The position numbers were made by a program, and so were the translations under genes. From NCBI RefSeq assembly GCF_009827635.1, contig NZ_WTYW01000002.1, positions 124,001 to 188,000 of the forward strand: DNA of 64,000 nt. Direction: 5' to 3'. This document shows positions 34,384 to 41,856 of this stretch, one piece after another. The stretch comes from Parapontixanthobacter aurantiacus. GTDB taxonomy: Bacteria; Pseudomonadota; Alphaproteobacteria; Sphingomonadales; Sphingomonadaceae. Within the stretch, counting starts at the first letter, position 1, and every line of letters begins with the position of its first letter. Under the pieces are notes generated by a model. The model searched no databases. It was given only the letters and a program-made list of their open reading frames with translations, and had not been told where the DNA came from.

Positions 34384-35982
34384 TTGGTAGAGAACGAGAA
34401 GGTCCAAAGAGCGACGGGTCAGGACGCGGTCCCGACCTACAGCTGGTACGCTCTTGGCGTCCTGGTCCTCGTTTACATGCTGAATTTCATCGATCGACAG
34501 ATCCTGTCGATCTTGGCGAACGACATCAAGGCCGATCTCGGTCTCACAGATGCCGATCTCGGCTTTCTTTACGGGACCGCCTTTGCCGTATTCTATGCAC
34601 TTTTCGGTATCCCCCTAGGGCGATTGGCGGATAGCTGGCATCGAGTAAGGCTTATGACGATCGGGTTGACGCTGTGGTCGGCCATGACGGCTCTGTCGGG
34701 CTTCGCACGTAATGGTGCGACCTTGACCATTGCGCGGATCGGCGTCGGCGTCGGTGAAGCGACTGCGAGTCCGTCAGCCTACTCGCTCATATCGGACTAT
34801 TTTCCTGCCCGGCTCCGAGCTACTGCACTCGCGATTTACTCCTCCGGTCTGTACATCGGGGGCGGCCTATCGCTTCTGATCGGCGCGCTCGTGGTCGAGC
34901 AATGGAACGCTGCCTATCCGGGCGGCGGGCCGCTCAATCTCGTGGGTTGGCAAGCAGCGTTTCTCGTCGTCGGTATCCCCGGCATACTCTTGGCAATTTG
35001 GGTCGTCAGTTTGCGCGAGCCGGTACGGGGCGCTCTTGAAGGCAAGCCGACGCCGCCTGACCCGGCACCGTTCAAGGGTTTCTTTGCGGAAATGCTTACG
35101 GTCATACCGCCATTCACGCTCATCGGCGCGGCGAAACGCGGCAGCGCTGCACTTTTGATAAATCTGGCCGTTGCCGCCGTTTCGTTGTTCGTGGCGTATG
35201 TCCTGACCATCGTTCTTGGAACGGGATCAGGGGTCATCTCCACCATCTCTAATGAATGGCTGTTTCTGGCGGTGGGATATTACGCAGTTTTCTGCTGGGC
35301 TGCCTCGCTTCGTCATCGCGATCTTCCGGCGTTCAAACTGATCTGGGGTTCTCCTGCGTTTCTGGCCACGGTGGTCGGCTATTCGGCCGTGGCCTTCATG
35401 TCGTATGCCACATCCTACTGGGCGGCACCATTTGCCGAGCGTGTCTTCGAAGTGCCCAAGAGCGAGCTCGGGTTCTTGATCGGAGCACCGGCAGCTGTAG
35501 CAGGCTTCCTGGGTGTCATTCTGGGAGGCCGTGTTGCGGACTACTTGCAGGAACGGTTCGAAAGCGGGCGGGTCTGGATCGTCCTGTTCGGGCTGCTTGC
35601 ACCGGTCGTTCCGATGATCCTTGCGTTCACTGCGGAAAGCTCGGCAGTTTTCTACATCTTCGCGTTTGTCGCGCAATTTTGCGGTTCGTCCGCGCTCGGC
35701 GGCGCTGGAGCGATTACCCAAACGCTCGTCCTGCCCCGAATGCGCGCAACGGCGACTGCGACCTTCTTCCTCGGTACGACGTTGATTGGATTGGCGCTCG
35801 GTCCGTATCTCGCGGGATACGTATCGTCACAGACCGGGGACGACCTCGGGACCGGCGTCCTCGCAACCTTCGTGATTATTCCAATCGGGCTGATCGCGTT
35901 GCTCTACGCGATCAAGTCCGTTCCGGAAGCTTTGCGGACTGTGGAAGCGCGCGCAGCCGAGGCGGGTGAGCGCGCTTCCTGA
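34384..35982 (+). CDS. Major facilitator superfamily transporter (spinster-like)
   Basis: The start is a TTG at 34384 because GGGAGG lies five to ten bases before it and no ATG is in frame before the first helix. The 532-residue protein has about twelve membrane helices. The first loop carries the MFS motif in GIPLGRLADSWHRVRLM, and the opening YALGVLVLVYMLNFIDRQIL is typical of the spinster/GudP-like branch. A second half begins around LINLAVAAVSLFVAYVL, with a long central loop between the bundles. The substrate cannot be predicted: no catabolic genes are next to it, and it is convergent with sodC. Confidence 0.9.
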   Translation: MVENEKVQRATGQDAVPTYSWYALGVLVLVYMLNFIDRQILSILANDIKADLGLTDADLGFLYGTAFAVFYALFGIPLGRLADSWHRVRLMTIGLTLWSAMTALSGFARNGATLTIARIGVGVGEATASPSAYSLISDYFPARLRATALAIYSSGLYIGGGLSLLIGALVVEQWNAAYPGGGPLNLVGWQAAFLVVGIPGILLAIWVVSLREPVRGALEGKPTPPDPAPFKGFFAEMLTVIPPFTLIGAAKRGSAALLINLAVAAVSLFVAYVLTIVLGTGSGVISTISNEWLFLAVGYYAVFCWAASLRHRDLPAFKLIWGSPAFLATVVGYSAVAFMSYATSYWAAPFAERVFEVPKSELGFLIGAPAAVAGFLGVILGGRVADYLQERFESGRVWIVLFGLLAPVVPMILAFTAESSAVFYIFAFVAQFCGSSALGGAGAITQTLVLPRMRATATATFFLGTTLIGLALGPYLAGYVSSQTGDDLGTGVLATFVIIPIGLIALLYAIKSVPEALRTVEARAAEAGERAS

Positions 35983-36003
35983 ACAGCGAGGCCAGGCACA
36001 GCT

Positions 36004-36537
36004 TCAGTTGAGCGGGCCGAACACCCCGCAAAGTACGCGGGATCCTGCATCGCCTGCTGGGTCGGTGCGATAATCGTCCGCGCCGGCATGTACGATGACC
36101 GCCGTTCCGTCTGCATCAAATATGTCGGCTAGTATGCCGTCGCGTGAACCGACGAGAACCGCTTCTGCGTTAGCTCGCCCGTCAGCGCCTACGTTCAGGT
36201 TGGGCAGATCCCCCAAATGGGGTCCGTCCGGCGAATAGATACCATGCGACTTATCCGTCGGGTTAAGATGCCCGCCGGCGCTCGTGAAATCGGGGCGCGT
36301 GCATTGGCCCGACTGGTGCAAATGAAAGCCGTGCTGCCCTTCTGATAGCCCAGTGGCCTCGATCGATACGTAGATCGAAGAACCCTCAGATAAAAGCGTG
36401 GCCGTTCCGGCAGCCGTTCCGTCTGCCGAGATCAGCGGAGCGCTCGAGATCATTTCGCGTTCTCCGCCGTAGGTCGTGGCGCAGGCTGCGAGCGCGAAGG
36501 TTCCGGCGGCAATAGGGAGGAGCTTTGCAATACGCAT
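36004..36537 (-). CDS. sodC: Cu/Zn superoxide dismutase-family lipoprotein
   Basis: The ATG at 36537 follows AGAGAGAA. The 177-residue product starts with a lipoprotein signal (LLPIAAGTFALAACA), so it is likely anchored at the periplasmic face by the Cys. The metal histidines are in GFHLHQSGQC, AGGHLNP, HGIYSPDGPHLGD and VIVHAGADDY, the latter with the second metal Asp. A disulfide pair is formed by SGQCTRP and RVLCGV. All the active-site positions needed for superoxide dismutation appear to be there. It protects the envelope from external superoxide. It lies downstream of ompA but beyond that gene's terminator. Confidence 0.92.
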   Translation of the reverse strand: MRIAKLLPIAAGTFALAACATTYGGEREMISSAPLISADGTAAGTATLLSEGSSIYVSIEATGLSEGQHGFHLHQSGQCTRPDFTSAGGHLNPTDKSHGIYSPDGPHLGDLPNLNVGADGRANAEAVLVGSRDGILADIFDADGTAVIVHAGADDYRTDPAGDAGSRVLCGVFGPLN

Positions 36538-36583
36538 GGTTCTCTCTTTCTGTCTGATTTTTCTGTCCATGCGCAAAACAACG

Positions 36584-36613
36584 AAAAAGGGGCCGGATTG
36601 CTCCGACCCCTTT
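36584..36613 (-). terminator. Rho-independent terminator of ompA
   Basis: Read on the minus strand, GGGGTCGGA pairs with TCCGGCCCC (one G-T pair, four-base loop), followed by TTTTT. It lies 25 bases after the ompA stop and separates it from sodC. Confidence 0.88.
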
Positions 36614-36638
36614 CCGATTACTTTGAAAGTAAACTGAC

Positions 36639-37754
36639 TTAGTTGCCCGAACCCGGACCGTAGGTGACTTCCACCCGGCGGTTCTGAAGTTCGCGAACAC
36701 CGTCGGCCGTCGGTACACGAAGCTGGTTTTCACCAAATGCTTCGCTGGTAATCCGACCGGTCGGGACGCCGCGGGACGTGAGATAGTCACGAACCGACGC
36801 GTTACGACGCTCAGCAAGACCCTGGTTGTAAGCTGCCGTACCCGACGTATCGGTGTGACCGGCAAGCATGACCGAAGCCATACCGCAATCAGCGTAAGCC
36901 GAAACCGCGCTGTCGAGAATGGTCGCTGCGTCCGAGGTTATTTCGGATTCGTCCCAGTTGAAGAAGACGATGTACGGACCCTGCTCGCAGACCTGAGCCG
37001 GCGGGGCCGGAGGTGCCGGCGGCGGCGGAGGCGGCGGCGGGGGCGGCGGAGGCGGCGGCGGGGGCGGCGGGGGCGGAGGTGCCTCGCCACCGAAGTTGAA
37101 CGTCAGCGTACCCAGAATGGAGTGTGTACGCAGCGAGTCTTCGATGTCTGCACCGAGGCCGTTTACCACGCCTACGTCTTCTGCAGTGAACAGCCGATAC
37201 CGCAGACCGACGTCGATGCTGTCGGTCAGAGGAGCGCGAACGCCGGCAAGAACCTGCCATGCAAAGCCGGTGTCGGAATCGTCGATGGCAGTTGCCGTCT
37301 GATCGATCGTACCGTCGAAACCGACACGCGCAACGCCGACACCACCGCCGACGAAGCCCTGAATGCCGTCGTCGTCACCGAAGTCGAGGAGGCCGTTCAG
37401 CATGAAGCTCAATGCATCCGTCGTGCCGTTAGCAGGATAGCTACCCGTTACCGTCCGGCCAACACCGGTCGGAATGCCGACCTGAGGCGACGTAATGGTG
37501 TCGACATCAGCAGCGCGATAGCTTGCTTCGGCTTCCAGACGGAAAGCGCCGAAGTCGTAGCCGACGAGGCCACCGAAATCGTAGCCGTAATCGTGGTCGA
37601 GGCTGTAGGCATCAACACCGCCAGCGTCGAAATCGACATCTTCGACGAGCATGACGCCGCCTTCGACTTCGACGTACCATTGGCCGTCGCGAGCGAGGGC
37701 TGGCGATGCAAGGGCCGTAGAGGCCATCGCCAATCCTATGACGAGATTCCGCAT
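36639..37754 (-). CDS. ompA: OmpA-family outer-membrane protein
   Basis: The ATG at 37754 has AAGGGGAT upstream. The 371-residue product has a signal peptide (MRNLVIGLAMASTALASPALA), an N-terminal barrel of about eight strands (about 20-220; for example GQWYVEVEGGVMLVEDVDF), a proline linker of some 30 residues, and a C-terminal OmpA domain from about 245 with the peptidoglycan-binding motif LAERRNASVRDYL and the ending NRRVEVTYG. It ties outer membrane to cell wall. The proline run is encoded by a long GGC/GGA-type repeat at about 37018-37075 that may be unstable. It is the gene just beyond the GTA cluster. Confidence 0.95.
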   Translation of the reverse strand: MRNLVIGLAMASTALASPALARDGQWYVEVEGGVMLVEDVDFDAGGVDAYSLDHDYGYDFGGLVGYDFGAFRLEAEASYRAADVDTITSPQVGIPTGVGRTVTGSYPANGTTDALSFMLNGLLDFGDDDGIQGFVGGGVGVARVGFDGTIDQTATAIDDSDTGFAWQVLAGVRAPLTDSIDVGLRYRLFTAEDVGVVNGLGADIEDSLRTHSILGTLTFNFGGEAPPPPPPPPPPPPPPPPPPPPPAPPAPPAQVCEQGPYIVFFNWDESEITSDAATILDSAVSAYADCGMASVMLAGHTDTSGTAAYNQGLAERRNASVRDYLTSRGVPTGRITSEAFGENQLRVPTADGVRELQNRRVEVTYGPGSGN

Positions 37755-37939
37755 TCTATTAATCCCCTTATTATGAATATCTACCACCGAGAGGCCGCTA
37801 TCTATCCTTTCGGACCCTTGGTGGCAAGCTGGCAAAAGCGGGAACTGTTGCTTTTATGCCGCAATGATAACGGCATAGCGTGTTCCTTCTCCTACCAAGC
37901 TCTGCACCCCACAACGTCGATTATTTGGGCCAGTTCCGT

Positions 37940-38398
37940 TCAGACCCGAGAAAATAATCCAATCGAAGAAAGCTGCTCAAGAAGCTCGGCGATCGCCGCA
38001 CGTGCCTCAAGATCCACAGTCGTGCCTCCATCCGGCGCTTGCGGCTTTTCCGCAACGATCCAGCCGCTTCGGTAATGGACGAATTGATCGAGCGATCGAT
38101 CGAAGGCAATCATTCCGTCGCGCGGCTGGAAGAACAGCCAACTGCCCGCCGCGCTATGAGCTATCGAACCATCGCGGCCTGACCATTCGGCAACCGCCCC
38201 GCTCGCAACGATCCAACTTTCGCCATCAGCGGGCGAAGGCGGGGGAGAAGCGATGCTTCCCTCGACAACGGGGTGAAGCAGCGCATCGATCCGTGAAAAC
38301 GCTTCGTTCACGAAAAGCTCTTTCTGAGCTTGCGCGGGGTAAAGAAAAGGAAGCTCGAACCTGGCTGAGGACGAGTTGAGCGAAATCGGTTCTGTCAT
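37940..38398 (-). CDS. DUF2793 domain protein at the end of the GTA cluster
   Basis: The product of 152 residues starts MTEPISLNSSSARFELPFLYPAQAQKELFVN, which is the DUF2793 pattern (polymer of a small domain rich in Trp and Gly: GESWIVASGAVAEWSG and GSWLFFQPRDGMIAFD). This domain occurs in tail-associated proteins of phages and prophages of alphaproteobacteria. It lies 16 bases after the g15-type gene on the same strand, so it appears to be the last gene of the GTA run. It is absent from the reference Rhodobacter GTA cluster. A tail-tip or receptor-contact role is possible but not shown. Confidence 0.8.
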   Translation of the reverse strand: MTEPISLNSSSARFELPFLYPAQAQKELFVNEAFSRIDALLHPVVEGSIASPPPSPADGESWIVASGAVAEWSGRDGSIAHSAAGSWLFFQPRDGMIAFDRSLDQFVHYRSGWIVAEKPQAPDGGTTVDLEARAAIAELLEQLSSIGLFSRV

Positions 38399-38414
38399 GG
38401 CTTGTCTTTCGTTC

Positions 38415-40601
38415 TCACTGGGGAAGGTGGTCAAGCAAGAGCGGGTCGGACTGACCATGCGACCCGATTAGCCGAACCCAGATTGAAGCGCCAGGAGACT
38501 CGGACTGATACTGCGCAACGGTCTTCGCCGCGAGCTCCAGCAATGGAGTCTTTGTCGTCAGCAAGGCAACGGGCGAGCCGATCGCACCGATGCCGACGAG
38601 GTAGATTTCGGTTTCCTCGATCAGCGGAACATCTGCTGCATCCGTCCATCGCCACGCTCCGCGCGCTCGTCTGGTCCATTCGAGCCGCCAGTTGCCTTCG
38701 ACCGATACCGCTTTGCGCGCATGGACGGGGCTTGGCGGCTTCAGACTTGATCCGGCAGTCTCTACTGCCGCGAACACCGGTTGCTCGTCTGCCCTGCCGA
38801 TCGCGGCATAGGTTTCGGTCGAGACGACCGGAACCAATGACTGCTCGAGTTTCGTCAGCCGTTCGTCGATGGTGGTCACAGCGGCCGACGATGCGTGCCC
38901 GGCGGCGGCGGCAACCTCAGTCCCTCCGCGCCCCCGCAACAGTCCCTTCAGTTCCCAGCGGCCCTCGCCAAGCGGCTTTGCCGTCGCGTATTGAATGATT
39001 TCGCCTCCCACGAGAATGCGGTTCGCGCCGGATACCAGACCACTGACATCGGTCGAAGGAAGCTCCATGCGCCGATCGATCATTTCGATTACGCAGGTTG
39101 CTTCTGCTTCGAAGAGTAAGGCAGGCGATCCGGAAAGCGGCGTGACAAGTTCGCCGAGGCCTGCTCGACGGGGCTGGCTTGCTCCGACATGTACGAGCTG
39201 ACCGGACTGAACGGCATAGAGGGCTGCGCCGGACCACGCTCCCGCCGGGGCGCCAACGGCGGCGTAAATGTTCGCTCCAGCGGTTTCGGATGGTCCTTGG
39301 GGCGGCAGTTCGAAGACGCGCAGGACAGTCTGCTGCGCAGCAAGGTCGGGAGCTTGCCAGACCGTTCCGCTATCGGCTTCGAATATCTCGGATTCTTCCG
39401 GAAAATACCGTGTCATTTCCAGTTCGACGCCGCCTTCACGCCATTCCCAGCTTCGCACGAGCCAAAGCCCCGGTTGCCCCGGTGCCCGCACGATTGCGCC
39501 CGGCACGATGGCTGGGTCAATCTCGGCGCAGCGCCATGTCAGGGTGTCCGCCTGGCGCGATGCCCGTTCGGCCGCCGCTTCAGCGAGCGAACGCGCGTCG
39601 TTCGAACTCAATGCGCCCGGAAATTCGATTATGCGACCGATCGTCGTATCGGCCCGACCTTCGACCCGCTGCAAACCCGGTTGATAGTCGCGCCCCGTAT
39701 CGTAGTAACGAAGGCCGTGGAATGCGGTCTTTTGTCCGTCGTTTCGACCACGCGACTGGCCGTCCTGTGTTCCGAAGTCGCCACCGTCCCATGCTGCGGG
39801 TTCGGCGAGCGATGTAGCGAAGGCGCCGTTACCGAGTGTTCTCAGCGCCATGCCTTTCCCGTCGATCTCAGGAATAAGAGGCAAGACCGTATCGATCGCA
39901 GAAAGGTTCTGCGCGATCGTGCCGCTTTCATGACTATAGCCGCCGAGATTTGCGAACGTCGCATTGCCTGCTGCAAAGCTTTCTGCAGGATCGAGCAGTC
40001 CTTTCACAACATGACGCGCATCTTCGCCGTCGATCTCGAATGACAAGGTCGGAATACGGTTGCCGAACTGCGAGAGATCGAGATCCTCGAAGACGACGTA
40101 GGCGCGGTGACGATACGCAGGTGACCCATTTTCAATTGCGGCGTCAAGCAGAGGATCGACTGATTGGTCACCCCAGCCCGAATAAAACCGCATGGCGCCC
40201 GGTGCCTTCAGGTCGCCGGCCGCACCCCTCAGCAGGTTGCCATCAGCCCATATCCTGCCGATAGCTGCGACCGGTCGGCTCGACAGGGCGACCGCGAATG
40301 AAGCGCTGTAGCTGTAAGTCGTCGCCGCGGGCTGGCCCTTCCCGCCTCCTTGTTCTTCACTGTTTTCCTTAAGATCGCTCGCCCAGATGATCGTTCCGGG
40401 TACGCGTATCTTACCGAAATGCCGGGCGATCGGCTGACCGTAGGCCGACGTTGTTAGCGCAAGGTCACGCAAGCGCGGGCCTTCGCCCGACGAGCCGCCG
40501 AACAGTTCACCATCGATCTTGCTGCCGGCAAAAGCGCCAAGCGCGCCGCCAAGCGGTCCGCCGAGCAGGCTCCCGACAGTACCGAGGACCAGAGTAGCCA
40601 T
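38415..40601 (-). CDS. GTA baseplate/tail protein (g15-type, phage tail_3-like)
   Basis: The 728-residue protein starts with the Gly/Leu-rich helix of g15 proteins (LVLGTVGSLLGGPLGGALGAFAGSK) and continues with a baseplate-type domain (TTSAYGQPIARHFGKIRVPG, TYSYSASFAVALS, YRHRAYVVFEDLDLSQFGNR). Beta-rich domains fill the rest. In Rhodobacter capsulatus the homologue is about 1300 residues and includes a TIM-barrel glycosidase-like domain; no such domain is seen here, consistent with the short length. It would form the tail hub tip that contacts the recipient. It is 32 bases after the NlpC/P60 gene. Confidence 0.88.
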   Translation of the reverse strand: MATLVLGTVGSLLGGPLGGALGAFAGSKIDGELFGGSSGEGPRLRDLALTTSAYGQPIARHFGKIRVPGTIIWASDLKENSEEQGGGKGQPAATTYSYSASFAVALSSRPVAAIGRIWADGNLLRGAAGDLKAPGAMRFYSGWGDQSVDPLLDAAIENGSPAYRHRAYVVFEDLDLSQFGNRIPTLSFEIDGEDARHVVKGLLDPAESFAAGNATFANLGGYSHESGTIAQNLSAIDTVLPLIPEIDGKGMALRTLGNGAFATSLAEPAAWDGGDFGTQDGQSRGRNDGQKTAFHGLRYYDTGRDYQPGLQRVEGRADTTIGRIIEFPGALSSNDARSLAEAAAERASRQADTLTWRCAEIDPAIVPGAIVRAPGQPGLWLVRSWEWREGGVELEMTRYFPEESEIFEADSGTVWQAPDLAAQQTVLRVFELPPQGPSETAGANIYAAVGAPAGAWSGAALYAVQSGQLVHVGASQPRRAGLGELVTPLSGSPALLFEAEATCVIEMIDRRMELPSTDVSGLVSGANRILVGGEIIQYATAKPLGEGRWELKGLLRGRGGTEVAAAAGHASSAAVTTIDERLTKLEQSLVPVVSTETYAAIGRADEQPVFAAVETAGSSLKPPSPVHARKAVSVEGNWRLEWTRRARGAWRWTDAADVPLIEETEIYLVGIGAIGSPVALLTTKTPLLELAAKTVAQYQSESPGASIWVRLIGSHGQSDPLLLDHLPQ

Positions 40602-40633
40602 CGTTTCGTGTCCTTCAGAAAATGATTGTTATT

Positions 40634-41044
40634 TCAGGCCAGTCGCCAGCATTGGGAGACGAGCCACGGCAAGCGTCCCCGATGTCGGACGACTTGGCGG
40701 CGGCCCGCATGCGCATGGACGAATGCCTCGGATGCAACGCGAATGACGACGTGCCATTGCGCTGGTCCCGGTTCGACGATCAGCAGGTCTCCGACCGCCC
40801 CTCGACAACCGTTCGCCCGGATGAAGCCGCTGGCGGGAAGGCTCGCGAACTGCGCTTCGCAACTGCGATTGCGAAGACCGTAAAATGGCGGTTCGACAGC
40901 TCCCAAGCCTGCTCTTTCGAGAGCAGTCAGAACCAGCCCTACGCAATCGAGTCCGGTCGCCGGGTCGCGCCCGCGAAGGCGGAAAGGCGCGCCGACCAGC
41001 TTTTCAGCTTCCTTCGCGAAGGAAGCAGCTGCGCAGACCATCAT
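40634..41044 (-). CDS. GTA NlpC/P60-family peptidase (g14)
   Basis: The start ATG at 41044 overlaps the stop of the DUF2163 gene (ATGATG/TGA). The product is 136 residues, a single NlpC/P60 domain. The catalytic Cys is in GLDCVGLVLTAL and the His in HAHAGRRQVVRH, with the WHVVIRV strand between, as in cell-wall peptidases. In the reference GTA this protein is part of the tail tip and is thought to open the peptidoglycan of the recipient so that DNA can enter. Order and neighbours support the assignment fully. Confidence 0.9.
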   Translation of the reverse strand: MMVCAAASFAKEAEKLVGAPFRLRGRDPATGLDCVGLVLTALERAGLGAVEPPFYGLRNRSCEAQFASLPASGFIRANGCRGAVGDLLIVEPGPAQWHVVIRVASEAFVHAHAGRRQVVRHRGRLPWLVSQCWRLA

Positions 41045-41856
41045 CGACTCGTCGGATATTGGGCAAGCAGGTCGTTCCCGGGCAGAAAGGGTTCGCCCTG
41101 GAAATTGGCTGCATTGCCGAACCTTCCCGCACAGGTCGACAGACGGTGATCGCATCCTTCGCGCAGGACGACGCGGCACCCGGTTCGGATTTGCGGATCG
41201 ATTGATCGATCGAGCACGAGTTCTCCGGATGATGTCGCCCTGATCATTGCGGTGAGACCAGCGAGCGGTCCGTCGATCCAACGCAGCGTGCCGAACCGGT
41301 AGTCGGCCGCCACGATCCCCTCGATTGCAACGCTGTAGCGATCGAGGTTTGTCGAAACGACCTGTCGCTCGGTCGTGAATCGCGCTGCCGACAGGGTGCA
41401 GGCGGTATCGCAGAAGACGGCGCGGCAGGACGGGCTGCTGCGCGGAACCGGATCGACATCCAGCATCGCCTTTGCCGAGCGCAGCCGCGTGGTGAAGCGG
41501 CCCGTTTCTCGCGTCACGGAATCGATCGCGCCGACATAAAGGACAATTCGTTCCAGATTCTCCCAGTCGACCGCGCCGATGACGACCTTCGCCTGATCGA
41601 AACGTCCGTCGGCGAGGTCCTCGTCCGAAATCGTATCATGCGAGATCGCACCGGAAATATCGGCTCCGTCATCGGCGAGATCAGCCGTCCGCCGGATGGC
41701 AGAGGGAAGCAATCCAGGGGCCGAACGATGCAAAAGACCGTCGAAGCGCAGGTTGCGATCATGCGTCGTGAACCCGAGGGCAACGCCGTCGCGTCGATAG
41801 ATCTGCCAGAAAGTTGCGACGTTCTCGAGCTCCCGGCGGAAGAAGACACGGCTCAT
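41041..41856 (-). CDS. GTA baseplate hub protein (DUF2163, g13)
   Basis: The 271-residue product starts at the ATG at 41856, with GGGAGG upstream, overlapping the stop of the fusion gene. It has the DUF2163 features: a first domain with WQIYRRDGVALGFTTHDRNL, then a Cys-rich C-terminal part (PSCRAVFCDTACTL, GCRVVLREGCDHRLSTCAGRFGN) that resembles a metal- or disulfide-stabilised hub domain. In the Rhodobacter GTA this is the hub protein between the distal tail ring and the tip. The last codons overlap the NlpC/P60 gene, showing tight translational coupling. Confidence 0.92.
   Translation of the reverse strand: MSRVFFRRELENVATFWQIYRRDGVALGFTTHDRNLRFDGLLHRSAPGLLPSAIRRTADLADDGADISGAISHDTISDEDLADGRFDQAKVVIGAVDWENLERIVLYVGAIDSVTRETGRFTTRLRSAKAMLDVDPVPRSSPSCRAVFCDTACTLSAARFTTERQVVSTNLDRYSVAIEGIVAADYRFGTLRWIDGPLAGLTAMIRATSSGELVLDRSIDPQIRTGCRVVLREGCDHRLSTCAGRFGNAANFQGEPFLPGNDLLAQYPTSR

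Noticed and set aside
37018-37080. GGCGGC-type tandem repeat as a possible repeat element
   Set aside because: It encodes the proline linker of OmpA and is explained by coding sequence.
36855-38075. Plus-strand frame of 406 codons opposite ompA
   Set aside because: It is the reverse of the OmpA barrel and proline linker; the Arg-rich run is the reverse of proline codons.
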